From assembly GCF_021172065.1 (NCBI RefSeq), contig NZ_CP087880.1:2084583-2148582 (forward strand): DNA of 64,000 bases. The letters run 5' to 3'. Origin of the DNA: Pseudocitrobacter corydidari (lineage in GTDB: Bacteria > Pseudomonadota > Gammaproteobacteria > Enterobacterales > Enterobacteriaceae). The position numbers were made by a program, and so were the translations under genes. Positions 56,123 to 64,000 of this stretch are shown here, piece after piece. How positions within the stretch are numbered: the first letter of the stretch is position 1; the number at the start of each line of letters is the position of its first letter. The notes beneath the pieces were generated by a model. It made no database searches and was not told the DNA's origin. It saw only the letters and a program-made list of their open reading frames with translations.

Positions 56123-58114
56123 ATGAAGCAATTTATTCATCGCTGGGATGCGATTCGCGAACGTGCCTTACGCGGTTCCCAGGTTGAAGCGTTAATCCGT
56201 GGGCTGGAACCCGTTCTCAGCACCCCTGCCAGGGTGCCTGAGACGGGGATCGCCAGCTGGAATCTCTACTACTTTTGCCCCGAACACGGCGTGCGGCTGA
56301 TGTGGGATCGCCACTCGCCGACGCAGCATCACTGCCCGATTGATAACCAGATGTTCAGCGGCGAGCCCTACGACAGCGCGTGGTGGCGCGAGATGAACGG
56401 GCGCAACGCGCAGGCCTGCTATCAGTTGGGCCTGCTGTGGCAACTGACCGGGGAGAAGCGTTATGCCGATAAAGCGGCGGAAATATTAACCCGCTACGCC
56501 GAGTACTACCCCGGCTATCAGGAGCACGGCAACATTCCGCATAACGGGCCGGGAAAGATGAACGCACAAACCCTGTGCGAAGCCAACTGTATCCTGGATA
56601 TGGCGTTAGGCTACGATTTTATCGCTGATGCGTTATCGCCCGCCGAGCAGCACTCAATCAGCCAGCGCCTGCTGCGCGAGGCCGCCACGTTTTTGATGGC
56701 CCACCGCAGCCCGCAAATTCATAACCATGAGGTTAAGATTAGCGCAGCAATTGCGGTCATCGGCTTTATTCTGGAAGACGATACGCTGCTTGATTTTGCC
56801 GTCAATCAGCCTTACGGGCTTCGCTGGCAACTGGAGCACGGCCTGCTGGAAGAAGGCTTATGGTTCGAAGGTTCGGTACATTATCACTACTATGCGCTAC
56901 AGGGCTTTATGGCCTTTGAAAAACTGGCGTACGGCACGTACTGGAGCCTGCGGCATCTTCCTTACTACCGGCAAATGCTCGATTTTCCGCTTTCCCTGCT
57001 GATGCCGGACGGCACTTTCCCGCGCCTGAATGATTGCATCGCCGGGCAGGAAACGCTGCATCATCGCGATGTCTATGAATTCGCATGGTTTTTGTATCAT
57101 GAACCGCGCTATGCCCAGGTGCTGCATTTCCTCGGTGAAGAGACTCAGGATATGGAAACGGTGCTGTGGCGCGATAATGCCCTGCCGGAGACTCACGCAT
57201 CGCTTATTCCAGAAACGTCGCTGTACGCGCCGGGCGCGGGCCTAAGCCTGTGGCGCAAGCCGCAAAACGGCCAGGCGGTGCTGATCAAACACTCGCCCTA
57301 TGGTGGCGAGCACGATCACTACGATCGCCTGAGCGTGTTGATCTGGGATAAACACTTCCCCATCCTGCCGGATCTCGGCACCACCGGCTACGGCGCGGCA
57401 ATGCATTATGCGTATTACAAAAATAGCGCGACGCATAACACGCTTAGCGTCAATCAGACCAATCAGCCTCCCGCCACACCACAAGTTTCCGGCTGGCATC
57501 AGGGGAAAGATTATTTCTGGCTCGACAGCTACGTCGACTGGCGAAAGCCCGCTCCGCAGTTGAACAGCCACACGCGCGTGGAGTGGGATGTCGATGCCTG
57601 GAAGGACATTCAGTTTCGCCGCAGAGTGCTGTGGGCGGATGACGTGTTGCTCGACGTTTCCGATGTCGTGAATCCACATGAGCAACAGCTTGACTGGACG
57701 CTGCATCTGGATGCGCAGGCCGTGGATATGCAAGGGCAGTCGGCCATCTTCTCGACCACCGGCCCGCTTAGCATCCTGCGTAATAGCGTGGTTTCGCCGC
57801 TGATTGATTTTCAGCGCCGTCAGTTCCGCCATCCACGGGGTGAAATCGCGCTATGGTTCGCGGGCAATGGGGAGTTGTGGCAAGGCAATGCGCCAGGCAA
57901 TCCGGCAGTTAGCGACCTGAGCTACGTAATATTACGCAGCCAGCAAATCGCCGCGCAGTTTGTTTGTGTGTGGGATTTTGACGCCGCCAGCCCGATTACC
58001 GATATCCAGCTCACGCATGACGCAGAAGGTATCTATTTTACCTGCTGGCGAGGTGAGACGGTCAGCCGAATTACCCTGCCAGCGTCAACGGGCGTGTTAC
58101 CAATTCGGACATGA
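56123..58114 (+). CDS. Heparinase II/III-family protein
   Basis: A 663-residue protein without a signal peptide. The N-terminal helical toroid (about 1-330) includes TLCEANCILDMALGYDF, QIHNHEVKISAA and WFEGSVHYHYYAL; the C-terminal beta-sandwich domain starts near PGAGLSLWRKPQ and has HSPYGGEHDHYDRLS and SATHNTLSVN, which hold histidine and tyrosine residues of this class. Such enzymes act as oligosaccharide lyases (alginate, heparin or glucuronan type). The ATG at 56123 has AAAGGA upstream; the frame is open further upstream but overlaps the previous gene. It should release monomers inside the cell. Confidence 0.85.
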   Translation: MKQFIHRWDAIRERALRGSQVEALIRGLEPVLSTPARVPETGIASWNLYYFCPEHGVRLMWDRHSPTQHHCPIDNQMFSGEPYDSAWWREMNGRNAQACYQLGLLWQLTGEKRYADKAAEILTRYAEYYPGYQEHGNIPHNGPGKMNAQTLCEANCILDMALGYDFIADALSPAEQHSISQRLLREAATFLMAHRSPQIHNHEVKISAAIAVIGFILEDDTLLDFAVNQPYGLRWQLEHGLLEEGLWFEGSVHYHYYALQGFMAFEKLAYGTYWSLRHLPYYRQMLDFPLSLLMPDGTFPRLNDCIAGQETLHHRDVYEFAWFLYHEPRYAQVLHFLGEETQDMETVLWRDNALPETHASLIPETSLYAPGAGLSLWRKPQNGQAVLIKHSPYGGEHDHYDRLSVLIWDKHFPILPDLGTTGYGAAMHYAYYKNSATHNTLSVNQTNQPPATPQVSGWHQGKDYFWLDSYVDWRKPAPQLNSHTRVEWDVDAWKDIQFRRRVLWADDVLLDVSDVVNPHEQQLDWTLHLDAQAVDMQGQSAIFSTTGPLSILRNSVVSPLIDFQRRQFRHPRGEIALWFAGNGELWQGNAPGNPAVSDLSYVILRSQQIAAQFVCVWDFDAASPITDIQLTHDAEGIYFTCWRGETVSRITLPASTGVLPIRT

Positions 58115-58121
58115 TTTTCTT

Positions 58122-58151
58122 AATGCCACCTCTCTGAAAAGAGGTGGCATT
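58122..58151. terminator. Strong hairpin after the heparinase-type gene
   Basis: AATGCCACCTCT (58122-58133) pairs perfectly with AGAGGTGGCATT (58140-58151). It lies 8 bp after the stop codon and before the convergent hypothetical gene; only a weak T run follows. Confidence 0.75.
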
Positions 58152-58169
58152 CTATTCTGCCTAAAACAT

Positions 58170-58655
58170 TCACGCGTTAATTGACTGGATCACTTCACCA
58201 AACGACAGCCCAAACATGGTTGTATCATCGGTAATAGGCAAAAAGCGTGAGTCCAGCGCATCTTTACCGTACTTAGCCGCTAATGTCTGCCACCCTTGTC
58301 CATCCAGGACAATAAACGCCAGAACATCGCCACCCAACGTATCCGTCATAAAACGGAGTTCGTAATCAGGCATAATGACCCGGTTGATCGCCTGCAATGC
58401 TGGATCTCGGGTAATTTCTTCTTCCTCGAAGAGCACCTGGGTTTTTCTACCTTTGTAGCTAAAAAACAGGTCATAGCCCAGATCGTTGTCCGCATCACAA
58501 GTCTCAGCGGTCAGGCCGTCGATGTGACAGTAGTCAGCAATATCTTCATCAAACTCCCGCCAGTCGACCCAAAAAGCTGGGCAATCTTTTGCGTGTATCA
58601 GTTCAATGTCTCGTTGCTGCATAAAAGTCTCTACAAACGCGTACGCCTTCTCCAT
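58170..58655 (-). CDS. Hypothetical acidic protein
   Basis: A 161-residue soluble, acidic protein, MEKAYAFVETFMQQRDIELI at the start. No signal peptide or membrane segment is present. DWREFDEDIADYCHIDG and RPL-like motifs of known families were not recognised; MPDYELRFMTDTLGGDVLAF and SRFLPITDDTTMFGLSFG may be its conserved cores. The shape (small, acidic, single gene between other units) would suit an immunity-type protein, but nothing in the sequence proves that. K-12 has no counterpart beside fsaA. Confidence 0.7.
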   Translation of the reverse strand: MEKAYAFVETFMQQRDIELIHAKDCPAFWVDWREFDEDIADYCHIDGLTAETCDADNDLGYDLFFSYKGRKTQVLFEEEEITRDPALQAINRVIMPDYELRFMTDTLGGDVLAFIVLDGQGWQTLAAKYGKDALDSRFLPITDDTTMFGLSFGEVIQSINA

Positions 58656-58788
58656 ATAGATATTCCTTATCTTTAAACGCCTTTCGTGAATACTAAAAAC
58701 AGAACAGATCCATTAGATAACGAATAGGAATGCAGCAGCTAGTGTTTGATAGGGAAGCGAAGAAAACCAGGAATAGTGCTCAGGGAGT

Positions 58789-58810
58789 CCCGACAGCGTC
58801 CGCTGTCGGG
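58789..58810. terminator. Hairpin after fsaA
   Basis: CCCGACAGC (58789-58797) and GCTGTCGGG (58802-58810) form a perfect 9-bp stem 10 bp beyond the fsaA stop. No T run follows on the minus strand. Confidence 0.6.
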
Positions 58811-58820
58811 AAGAATAATA

Positions 58821-59483
58821 TTATAGCGAAGTACGGCCAAATGCCGATTGCCAGTCCTGCTCGAATTTCGCCACCGCGGCGTCCACCGCCGGATAGCTAA
58901 TCAGCTGCTGCGCAACATCCAGCGGCAACGTAATCGATTTACAGCCCGCCAGCAGGCAGTCCAGCGCCTGACGCGGCGTCTTGAAGCTTGCGGCCAACAC
59001 TTTGGCACGCGGCGCGTGCAGCGTCAGCAGTTCCTGCAATTCACATACGGTCTGAATACCGTTTCCGCCCTGGGCATCTACGCGGTTCACATAGGGCGCA
59101 ACATACTCTGCACCAGCTAGCGCCGACAGCAAACCTTGCGCAGCACCGTAAACTGCGGTACCCAGCGTGGGAATACCTTCCTCTTTCAGCAGCTTGATAG
59201 CCGCAAGCCCTTCCGCGGTAACCGGAATTTTCACCACCAGATCGGGAATAATCGCGCGAAGCGTGTGCGCATCGTTCACCATACCGTCGGCAGTGGTGGC
59301 CATCACCTGCGCAAACAGGCGACCTTTCCCGCCCATGGCTTCGTACAGCTCAGGCAGTAAAACGTCGAGACGTTTCTTACCTGCGGCAACGATACTCGGG
59401 TTGGTGGTCACGCCCGCCAGAGGGAAAATCCGCGCCAGCTTTTTCACTGCCGCTACATCAGATGTGTCGAGATAGAGTTCCAT
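58821..59483 (-). CDS. fsaA: Fructose-6-phosphate aldolase FsaA
   Basis: A 220-residue transaldolase-type aldolase, the same length as E. coli FsaA, that splits fructose-6-phosphate or joins dihydroxyacetone to aldehydes. The Schiff-base lysine lies in [14 protein letters not shown], the N-terminal [13 protein letters not shown] and AGVTTNPSI match, and VKIPVT is the strand with the second active-site lysine. It is divergent from pflE, as core synteny predicts. Confidence 0.96.
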   Translation of the reverse strand: MELYLDTSDVAAVKKLARIFPLAGVTTNPSIVAAGKKRLDVLLPELYEAMGGKGRLFAQVMATTADGMVNDAHTLRAIIPDLVVKIPVTAEGLAAIKLLKEEGIPTLGTAVYGAAQGLLSALAGAEYVAPYVNRVDAQGGNGIQTVCELQELLTLHAPRAKVLAASFKTPRQALDCLLAGCKSITLPLDVAQQLISYPAVDAAVAKFEQDWQSAFGRTSL

Positions 59484-59548
59484 CGCCGTTCCTTAAACCG
59501 TGAGATTGAGCATGCTTTAACACTACCACGGACAAACCTCACGTTTGG

Positions 59549-59562
59549 TTGATTTGCGTCAA
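59549..59562 (+). promoter_or_regulatory. FNR-type site upstream of pflE
   Basis: TTGATTTGCGTCAA matches the FNR consensus TTGATnnnnATCAA with one mismatch (G for A in the right arm). Its centre is about 61 bp before the pflE ATG; if at -41.5, transcription would start near 59597, with TTAAAT (59585-59590) as a possible -10. Anaerobic activation of an oxygen-sensitive glycyl-radical enzyme would make sense. Confidence 0.65.
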
Positions 59563-59616
59563 AATAACTTTCATTCGAAAGTATTTAAATCTTTATACGA
59601 AAGATGAGGGCAACCT

Positions 59617-60516
59617 ATGATTTTCAATATTCAGCGCTATTCCACCCATGACGGCCCAGGCATTCGCACCGTAGTGTTTCTTAAAGGGTGCTCGCTCGGC
59701 TGTCGCTGGTGTCAGAACCCGGAAAGCCGCTCCCGCGAGCAGGATCTCTTGTTCGATCCGCGTCTGTGCCTGGAAGGATGCGACCTTTGCCATCAGGCGG
59801 CGCCCGAGGTGATTGAACGCGCGCTGAATGGTCTGCTTATTCACCGCGAGAAGCTTAACGAAACGCATCTCGCGGCGCTTAGCGATTGTTGCCCCACTCA
59901 GGCGCTTACCGTCTGCGGAGAGGAGAAAAGCGTCGAGGACATTATGGCGACGGTGCTACGCGATAAGCCCTTTTACGATCGCAGCGGCGGCGGGCTGACG
60001 CTCTCCGGCGGCGAGCCGTTTATGAACCCGGAACTGGCGCTGGCGCTGCTGAAAAATGCCCATCAGCAAGGTATTCACACGGCGGTGGAAACCTGTCTGC
60101 ACGTACCGTGGCGCTATCTGGAGCCTGCGCTGCCCTATATCGACCTCTTTCTGGCCGACCTGAAACACGTTGACGATGCGCGCTTTAAAAGCTGGACCGA
60201 TGGCTCAGCCAAACGCGTGCTCGATAACCTGCAACGTCTTGCACATGCCGGTAAAAAGATGACCATTCGCGTGCCGTTGATTCAGGGCTTTAACGCGGAT
60301 GTTGATTCCATCAAAGCGATTACCGAATTTGCTGCCGACAAACTGGGCGTGCAGGAGATTCACTTTTTGCCGTATCACACGCTGGGCATCAATAAATATT
60401 CGCTGCTTGGCCAACCCTACAATGCCCCCGACAAGCCGCTCGACGACCCGGAATTGCTGGATTTTGCCCAGCAGTATGCGCGCGAAAAAGGCTTAACGGC
60501 GACCCTACGAGGATAA
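59617..60516 (+). CDS. pflE: Glycyl-radical-enzyme activating protein PflE (YbiY)
   Basis: A 299-residue radical-SAM activase (E. coli YbiY 308). The SAM cluster motif CSLGCRWC puts cysteines at 25, 29 and 32 (CxxxCxxC). A ferredoxin-like insert with CLEGCDLC and DCCPTQAL carries further cysteines for extra 4Fe-4S clusters. It creates the glycyl radical on the neighbouring enzyme. GAGGG lies 8 bases before the ATG, and pflF follows after 4 bp, so both are one operon. Confidence 0.94.
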   Translation: MIFNIQRYSTHDGPGIRTVVFLKGCSLGCRWCQNPESRSREQDLLFDPRLCLEGCDLCHQAAPEVIERALNGLLIHREKLNETHLAALSDCCPTQALTVCGEEKSVEDIMATVLRDKPFYDRSGGGLTLSGGEPFMNPELALALLKNAHQQGIHTAVETCLHVPWRYLEPALPYIDLFLADLKHVDDARFKSWTDGSAKRVLDNLQRLAHAGKKMTIRVPLIQGFNADVDSIKAITEFAADKLGVQEIHFLPYHTLGINKYSLLGQPYNAPDKPLDDPELLDFAQQYAREKGLTATLRG

Positions 60517-60520
60517 TCTG

Positions 60521-62953
60521 ATGACCACTCTGACGCTCGATAAATTAACCGACCGCATCACAGCGCATAAATCCGCGCTGATAAATATCGTTAAGCCACC
60601 AGTCTGTACTGAACGCGCACGTCACTACACCGAAGCCTATCAGCAGCATCTGGATAAACCGATTCCGGTTCGCCGCGCGCTGGCGCTGGCGCATCACCTG
60701 GCGGAACGCACTATCTGGATCAAGCACGACGAGCTGATCATCGGCAACCAGGCAAGCGAAGTCCGCGCCGCCCCAATCTTCCCGGAATATACCGTGAGCT
60801 GGATTGAGAAAGAGATTGACGACCTGGCGGATCGCCCGGGCGCTGGTTTTGCGGTGAGCGAAGAGAACAAGCGCGTGCTGCACGAAGTGTGCCCATGGTG
60901 GCGCGGCCAGACCGTGCAGGATCGCTGCTACGGTATGTTTACCGATGAACAAAAAGCGCTGCTGGCGACCGGGATCATCAAAGCCGAAGGGAATATGACC
61001 TCCGGCGACGCGCACCTGGCGGTGAACTTCCCGCTGCTGCTGGAAAAAGGCCTCGACGGTATGCGTGCCAAAGTGGCCGAACGCCGCACGCGCATTAACC
61101 TGACCGTGCTCGACGATCTGCACGGCGAACAGTTCCTGAAAGCGATTGATATCGTGCTCAACGCGGTAAGCCTGCACATTGAACGTTTCGCCGCACTGGC
61201 GCGTAAAATGGCTGCCGAAGAGACGCGCGAAAACCGTCGCGATGAGCTGCTGGCGATGGCAGAAAACTGCGATGTCATTGCGCATGAGCCACCGAAAACC
61301 TTCTGGCAGGCGCTGCAGCTGTGCTACTTCATTCAGCTGATTCTGCAAATTGAGTCCAACGGCCACTCGGTGTCGTTCGCCCGTATGGACCAGTACCTCT
61401 ATCCGTACTATCGCCGCGACGTCGAGCTGGAACAGACGCTGGACCGCGAGCACGCCATTGAACTGCTGCACAGCTGCTGGCTGAAGCTGCTGGAAGTGAA
61501 CAAGATCCGCTCCGGCTCACACTCCAAAGCCTCTGCCGGTAGCCCGCTGTATCAGAACGTCACCATCGGCGGGCAGACGCTGGTCAACGGTGAAGCGCAG
61601 GATGCGGTGAACCCGCTCTCTTACGCTATTCTGGAGTCCTGCGGCCGTCTGCGTTCCACTCAGCCGAACCTGAGCGTGCGTTATCACGCGGGCATGAGCA
61701 ACGACTTCCTCGACGCCTGCGTGCAGGTGATTCGCTGCGGCTTCGGCATGCCAGCGTTTAACAACGATGAAATTGTTATTCCGGAATTTATTAAACTCGG
61801 CGTCGAAAAAGAGGACGCTTATGACTATGCCGCCATCGGCTGCATCGAAACCGCCGTCGGCGGCAAATGGGGTTATCGCTGCACCGGTATGAGCTTTATC
61901 AACTTCGCCCGCGTGATGCTGGCGGCGATGGAAGGCGGCCGCGATGCCACCAGCCAGCAGGTGTTCCTTGCTCAGGAAAAAGCGCTTTCTTCCGGTAACT
62001 TCAGTAACTTCGATGAGGTGCTGGAAGCATGGGATACGCAGATTCGCTACTACACCCGTAAATCGATTGAGATTGAGTATGTGGTCGACACTATGCTTGA
62101 AGAGAACGTGCACGATATTCTCTGCTCGGCGCTGGTTGATGACTGCATCGAGCGCGCGAAAAGCATCAAGCAAGGCGGCGCGAAATACGACTGGGTTTCC
62201 GGGCTTCAGGTCGGTATCGCTAACCTCGGCAACAGCCTGGCGGCGGTGAAAAAACTGGTCTTCGATCAGGGGCTGATTGGGCAGCAGGAACTGGCGAAAG
62301 CGCTGGCGGAAGATTACGAAGGGCTGACGCATGAACAGCTTCGTCAACGCCTGATCAACGGCGCGCCGAAGTACGGCAACGACGACGACAGCGTCGATAC
62401 GCTGCTGACGCGCGCTTACCAGACCTATATCGACGAACTGAAGCAGTATCACAACCCGCGCTATGGCCGTGGCCCGATTGGCGGCAATTACTATGCGGGC
62501 ACCTCGTCCATCTCGGCAAACGTGCCGTTTGGCGCACAAACCATGGCAACGCCGGATGGCCGTAAATCCAAAACGCCGCTGGCGGAAGGCGCAAGCCCGG
62601 CTTCGGGTACTGACCATCTGGGTCCGACCGCGGTTATTAGCTCCGTAGGCAAGCTGCCGACCTCCGCAATCCTTGGCGGCGTGCTGCTGAACCAGAAGCT
62701 GAACCCGGCGACGCTGGATAATGAGAGCGATAAACAGAAGTTGATGATGCTGCTGCGGACCTTCTTCGAAGTGCATAAAGGCTGGCATATTCAGTACAAC
62801 ATCGTCTCCCGCGAAACGTTGCTGGAAGCAAAAAAACACCCGGATCAGTACCGCGACCTGGTGGTGCGCGTGGCAGGTTACTCGGCGTTCTTCACTGCCC
62901 TGTCGCCGGATGCGCAGGACGATATCATCGCGCGTACGGAGCATACGCTGTAA
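60521..62953 (+). CDS. pflF: Glycyl-radical enzyme PflF (YbiW), pyruvate formate-lyase-like
   Basis: An 810-residue glycyl-radical enzyme as in E. coli YbiW. The radical glycine is Gly 786 in RVAGYSAFF, and the active-site cysteine is Cys 441 in AAIGCIETAV. True pyruvate formate-lyase has two adjacent cysteines here; a single cysteine with Glu two residues on is typical of the diol-dehydratase/other branch, so the pyruvate formate-lyase name is doubtful. The substrate is unknown. Activation depends on pflE. Confidence 0.93.
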   Translation: MTTLTLDKLTDRITAHKSALINIVKPPVCTERARHYTEAYQQHLDKPIPVRRALALAHHLAERTIWIKHDELIIGNQASEVRAAPIFPEYTVSWIEKEIDDLADRPGAGFAVSEENKRVLHEVCPWWRGQTVQDRCYGMFTDEQKALLATGIIKAEGNMTSGDAHLAVNFPLLLEKGLDGMRAKVAERRTRINLTVLDDLHGEQFLKAIDIVLNAVSLHIERFAALARKMAAEETRENRRDELLAMAENCDVIAHEPPKTFWQALQLCYFIQLILQIESNGHSVSFARMDQYLYPYYRRDVELEQTLDREHAIELLHSCWLKLLEVNKIRSGSHSKASAGSPLYQNVTIGGQTLVNGEAQDAVNPLSYAILESCGRLRSTQPNLSVRYHAGMSNDFLDACVQVIRCGFGMPAFNNDEIVIPEFIKLGVEKEDAYDYAAIGCIETAVGGKWGYRCTGMSFINFARVMLAAMEGGRDATSQQVFLAQEKALSSGNFSNFDEVLEAWDTQIRYYTRKSIEIEYVVDTMLEENVHDILCSALVDDCIERAKSIKQGGAKYDWVSGLQVGIANLGNSLAAVKKLVFDQGLIGQQELAKALAEDYEGLTHEQLRQRLINGAPKYGNDDDSVDTLLTRAYQTYIDELKQYHNPRYGRGPIGGNYYAGTSSISANVPFGAQTMATPDGRKSKTPLAEGASPASGTDHLGPTAVISSVGKLPTSAILGGVLLNQKLNPATLDNESDKQKLMMLLRTFFEVHKGWHIQYNIVSRETLLEAKKHPDQYRDLVVRVAGYSAFFTALSPDAQDDIIARTEHTL

Positions 62954-62955
62954 GC

Positions 62956-63046
<91 letters not shown>

Positions 63047-63049
63047 TTC

Positions 63050-63074
63050 AAGCCGGGGAAACCCGGCTTTTTTT
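63050..63074 (+). terminator. Rho-independent terminator of pflEF
   Basis: AAGCCGGG (63050-63057), GAAA loop, CCCGGCTT (63062-63069) and a run of T to 63074. Confidence 0.92.
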
Positions 63075-63185
63075 ACGTCTTAGGGGCCGTTTTCCGAGTC
63101 GCCTCGCAGGATAATCACGCCAAAAACACATATCATTTTATGAGTGCTACAGTCCGCCCATCTTCAACAACCGGCACGGACCGCC

Positions 63186-64000
63186 ATGAAAACCAAATTT
63201 CCTGCCACGCCTCATGATGCGATTTTCAAAACGTTTTTGCGCCACGGTGAAACCGCGCGCGACTTTCTTGAAGCGCATCTGCCACCCTTTTTACGCCCCC
63301 ACTGCAACCTCGATACGCTTAAGCTCGAGCCCGAAAGTTTTCTCGATGAAAAACTGCGCTCACGCTATTCCGATGTGCTCTACTCTCTGCAAACCGGTAA
63401 CGGTGCAGGCTATATTTACGTCATCATCGAACACCAAAGCTCGCCGGACGATCATATGGCTTTTCGCCTGATGCGCTACGCCATCGCGGCGATGCAACGT
63501 CATCTGGATATCGGTCATAAAACCATTCCACTGGTCATTCCGATCCTGTTTTATCACGGCGAGGAAAGCCCCTATCCCCATTCAATGGACTGGATTGACG
63601 AGTTTGACGATCCGGAGCTGGCTCGCCAGGTTTTCTATAATGCCTTCCCGCTGGTGGATATCACCGTCACACCGGATGACGACATCATGCAGCATCGCAG
63701 AATGGCGCTGCTCGAGTTGCTACAAAAGCATATTCGCCAGCGCGACCTCTCAGGTTTGCTTGAGCAACTGGTGACCCTGTTACTGTTGGGATACACTACG
63801 GAAACGCAGCTAAAAGCGTTAGTGAGCTATATGTTCGTAGAAGGCAACACCGAGAACTGTAGCGCATTGCTTGAGAAACTGGCGCAGCGCGCGCCAAAGC
63901 ACAGGGAGACTCTGATGACAATTGCGGAACAGTTACATCAAAAGGGGCGTGAAGAAGGTCTATCTGAAGGCCAGCGTATCGCCGCGCAGCGCATCGCGCA
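63186..64000 (+). CDS. Rpn-family recombination-promoting nuclease (3' end cut by window)
   Basis: The frame from the ATG at 63186 runs open to the window end. It begins [20 protein letters not shown] and continues with [16 protein letters not shown], then [12 protein letters not shown] and [21 protein letters not shown]. This is the Rpn/PD-(D/E)xK family (formerly transposase_31, YhgA-like), DNA nucleases that promote RecA-independent recombination in E. coli. The PD-(D/E)xK core residues are likely the Asp in YSDVL and the Glu-His-Gln-Ser stretch in IIEHQSS. The glutamine/glutamate-rich tail near the edge ([17 protein letters not shown]) is the usual variable C-terminal part. K-12 paralogues lie elsewhere. 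Confidence 0.88.
   Translation, partial: MKTKFPATPHDAIFKTFLRHGETARDFLEAHLPPFLRPHCNLDTLKLEPESFLDEKLRSRYSDVLYSLQTGNGAGYIYVIIEHQSSPDDHMAFRLMRYAIAAMQRHLDIGHKTIPLVIPILFYHGEESPYPHSMDWIDEFDDPELARQVFYNAFPLVDITVTPDDDIMQHRRMALLELLQKHIRQRDLSGLLEQLVTLLLLGYTTETQLKALVSYMFVEGNTENCSALLEKLAQRAPKHRETLMTIAEQLHQKGREEGLSEGQRIAAQRIA

Noticed and set aside
61517..62944. A 475-codon open frame on the minus strand opposite pflF
   Set aside because: It is a shadow of the GC-rich, strongly codon-biased pflF gene; no family motif is present and the opposite frame is a clear match to YbiW.

Overview
The window is chromosomal DNA from a member of the Enterobacteriaceae. From position 1 to about 47.8 kb, and again from 58.8 to 62.9 kb, the genes follow the order of the E. 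coli K-12 segment that runs from the arginine transporter (art) genes to pflEF: art, rlmC, ybjO, potFGHI, ybjN, rimK, nfsA, ybjC, grxA, ybjM, ybjL, rybB, rcdA, ybjJ, ybjI, mdfA, ybjG, deoR, dacC, gstB, yliI, bssR, rimO, gsiABCD, iaaA, moeAB, fsaA and pflEF. The proteins resemble the E. coli ones closely but clearly differ. Several non-E. coli genes are inserted, and yliE/yliF are absent between rimO and gsiD. This points to a non-Escherichia enteric such as the Enterobacter, Lelliottia, Leclercia, Kosakonia or Citrobacter group. The genus cannot be fixed from the sequence alone.

The core layout holds arginine uptake (artI partial, artQ, artM, artJ with two ArgR-type boxes), a 23S rRNA methyltransferase, the putrescine importer potFGHI, the ybjC-nfsA-rimK-ybjN unit, glutaredoxin 1, a YbjL-type transporter, the sigmaE-dependent small RNA RybB (recognised from its sequence), the RcdA regulator, two MFS transporters, an undecaprenyl-pyrophosphate phosphatase, DeoR, DacC, ribosomal-protein S12 methylthiotransferase RimO, the glutathione importer gsiABCD with iaaA, molybdenum-cofactor genes moeAB, fructose-6-phosphate aldolase, and a glycyl-radical enzyme with its activase behind an FNR-like site.

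Accessory insertions sit at several points in this frame: (1) a two-component system between artJ and rlmC (2.8-5.0 kb); (2) a HigBA toxin-antitoxin pair beside rybB (17.1-17.8 kb); (3) two tiny overlapping genes before dacC (23.5-23.9 kb); (4) a LacI regulator, a (beta/alpha)8-type glycoside hydrolase and a sugar-binding protein interrupted by a stop codon, without permease genes (26.2-29.7 kb); (5) a run after rimO (32.9-39.0 kb) with a YibA-like HEAT-repeat protein, a zeta-type toxin, a divergent HD-domain/AraC-type pair around a perfect inverted repeat, a cold-shock-domain protein, a YaiL-like protein and a striking repeat protein that looks exported; (6) a polysaccharide-utilisation locus (48.0-58.1 kb); and (7) a small hypothetical gene at 58.2-58.7 kb.

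The polysaccharide locus is the most coherent candidate system. A KdgM-type outer-membrane porin, a secreted alginate-lyase-family enzyme, a complete CUT1-type sugar ABC importer, a second alginate-lyase-family enzyme without a signal peptide, and a cytoplasmic heparinase II/III-family enzyme together form a logical outer membrane-periplasm-cytoplasm pathway for an acidic polysaccharide. Its substrate is not identifiable from sequence. No regulator and no genes for later uronate catabolism lie in the locus. No tRNA, rRNA, CRISPR array, prophage or insertion sequence was seen; REP-type palindromes occur at four places.
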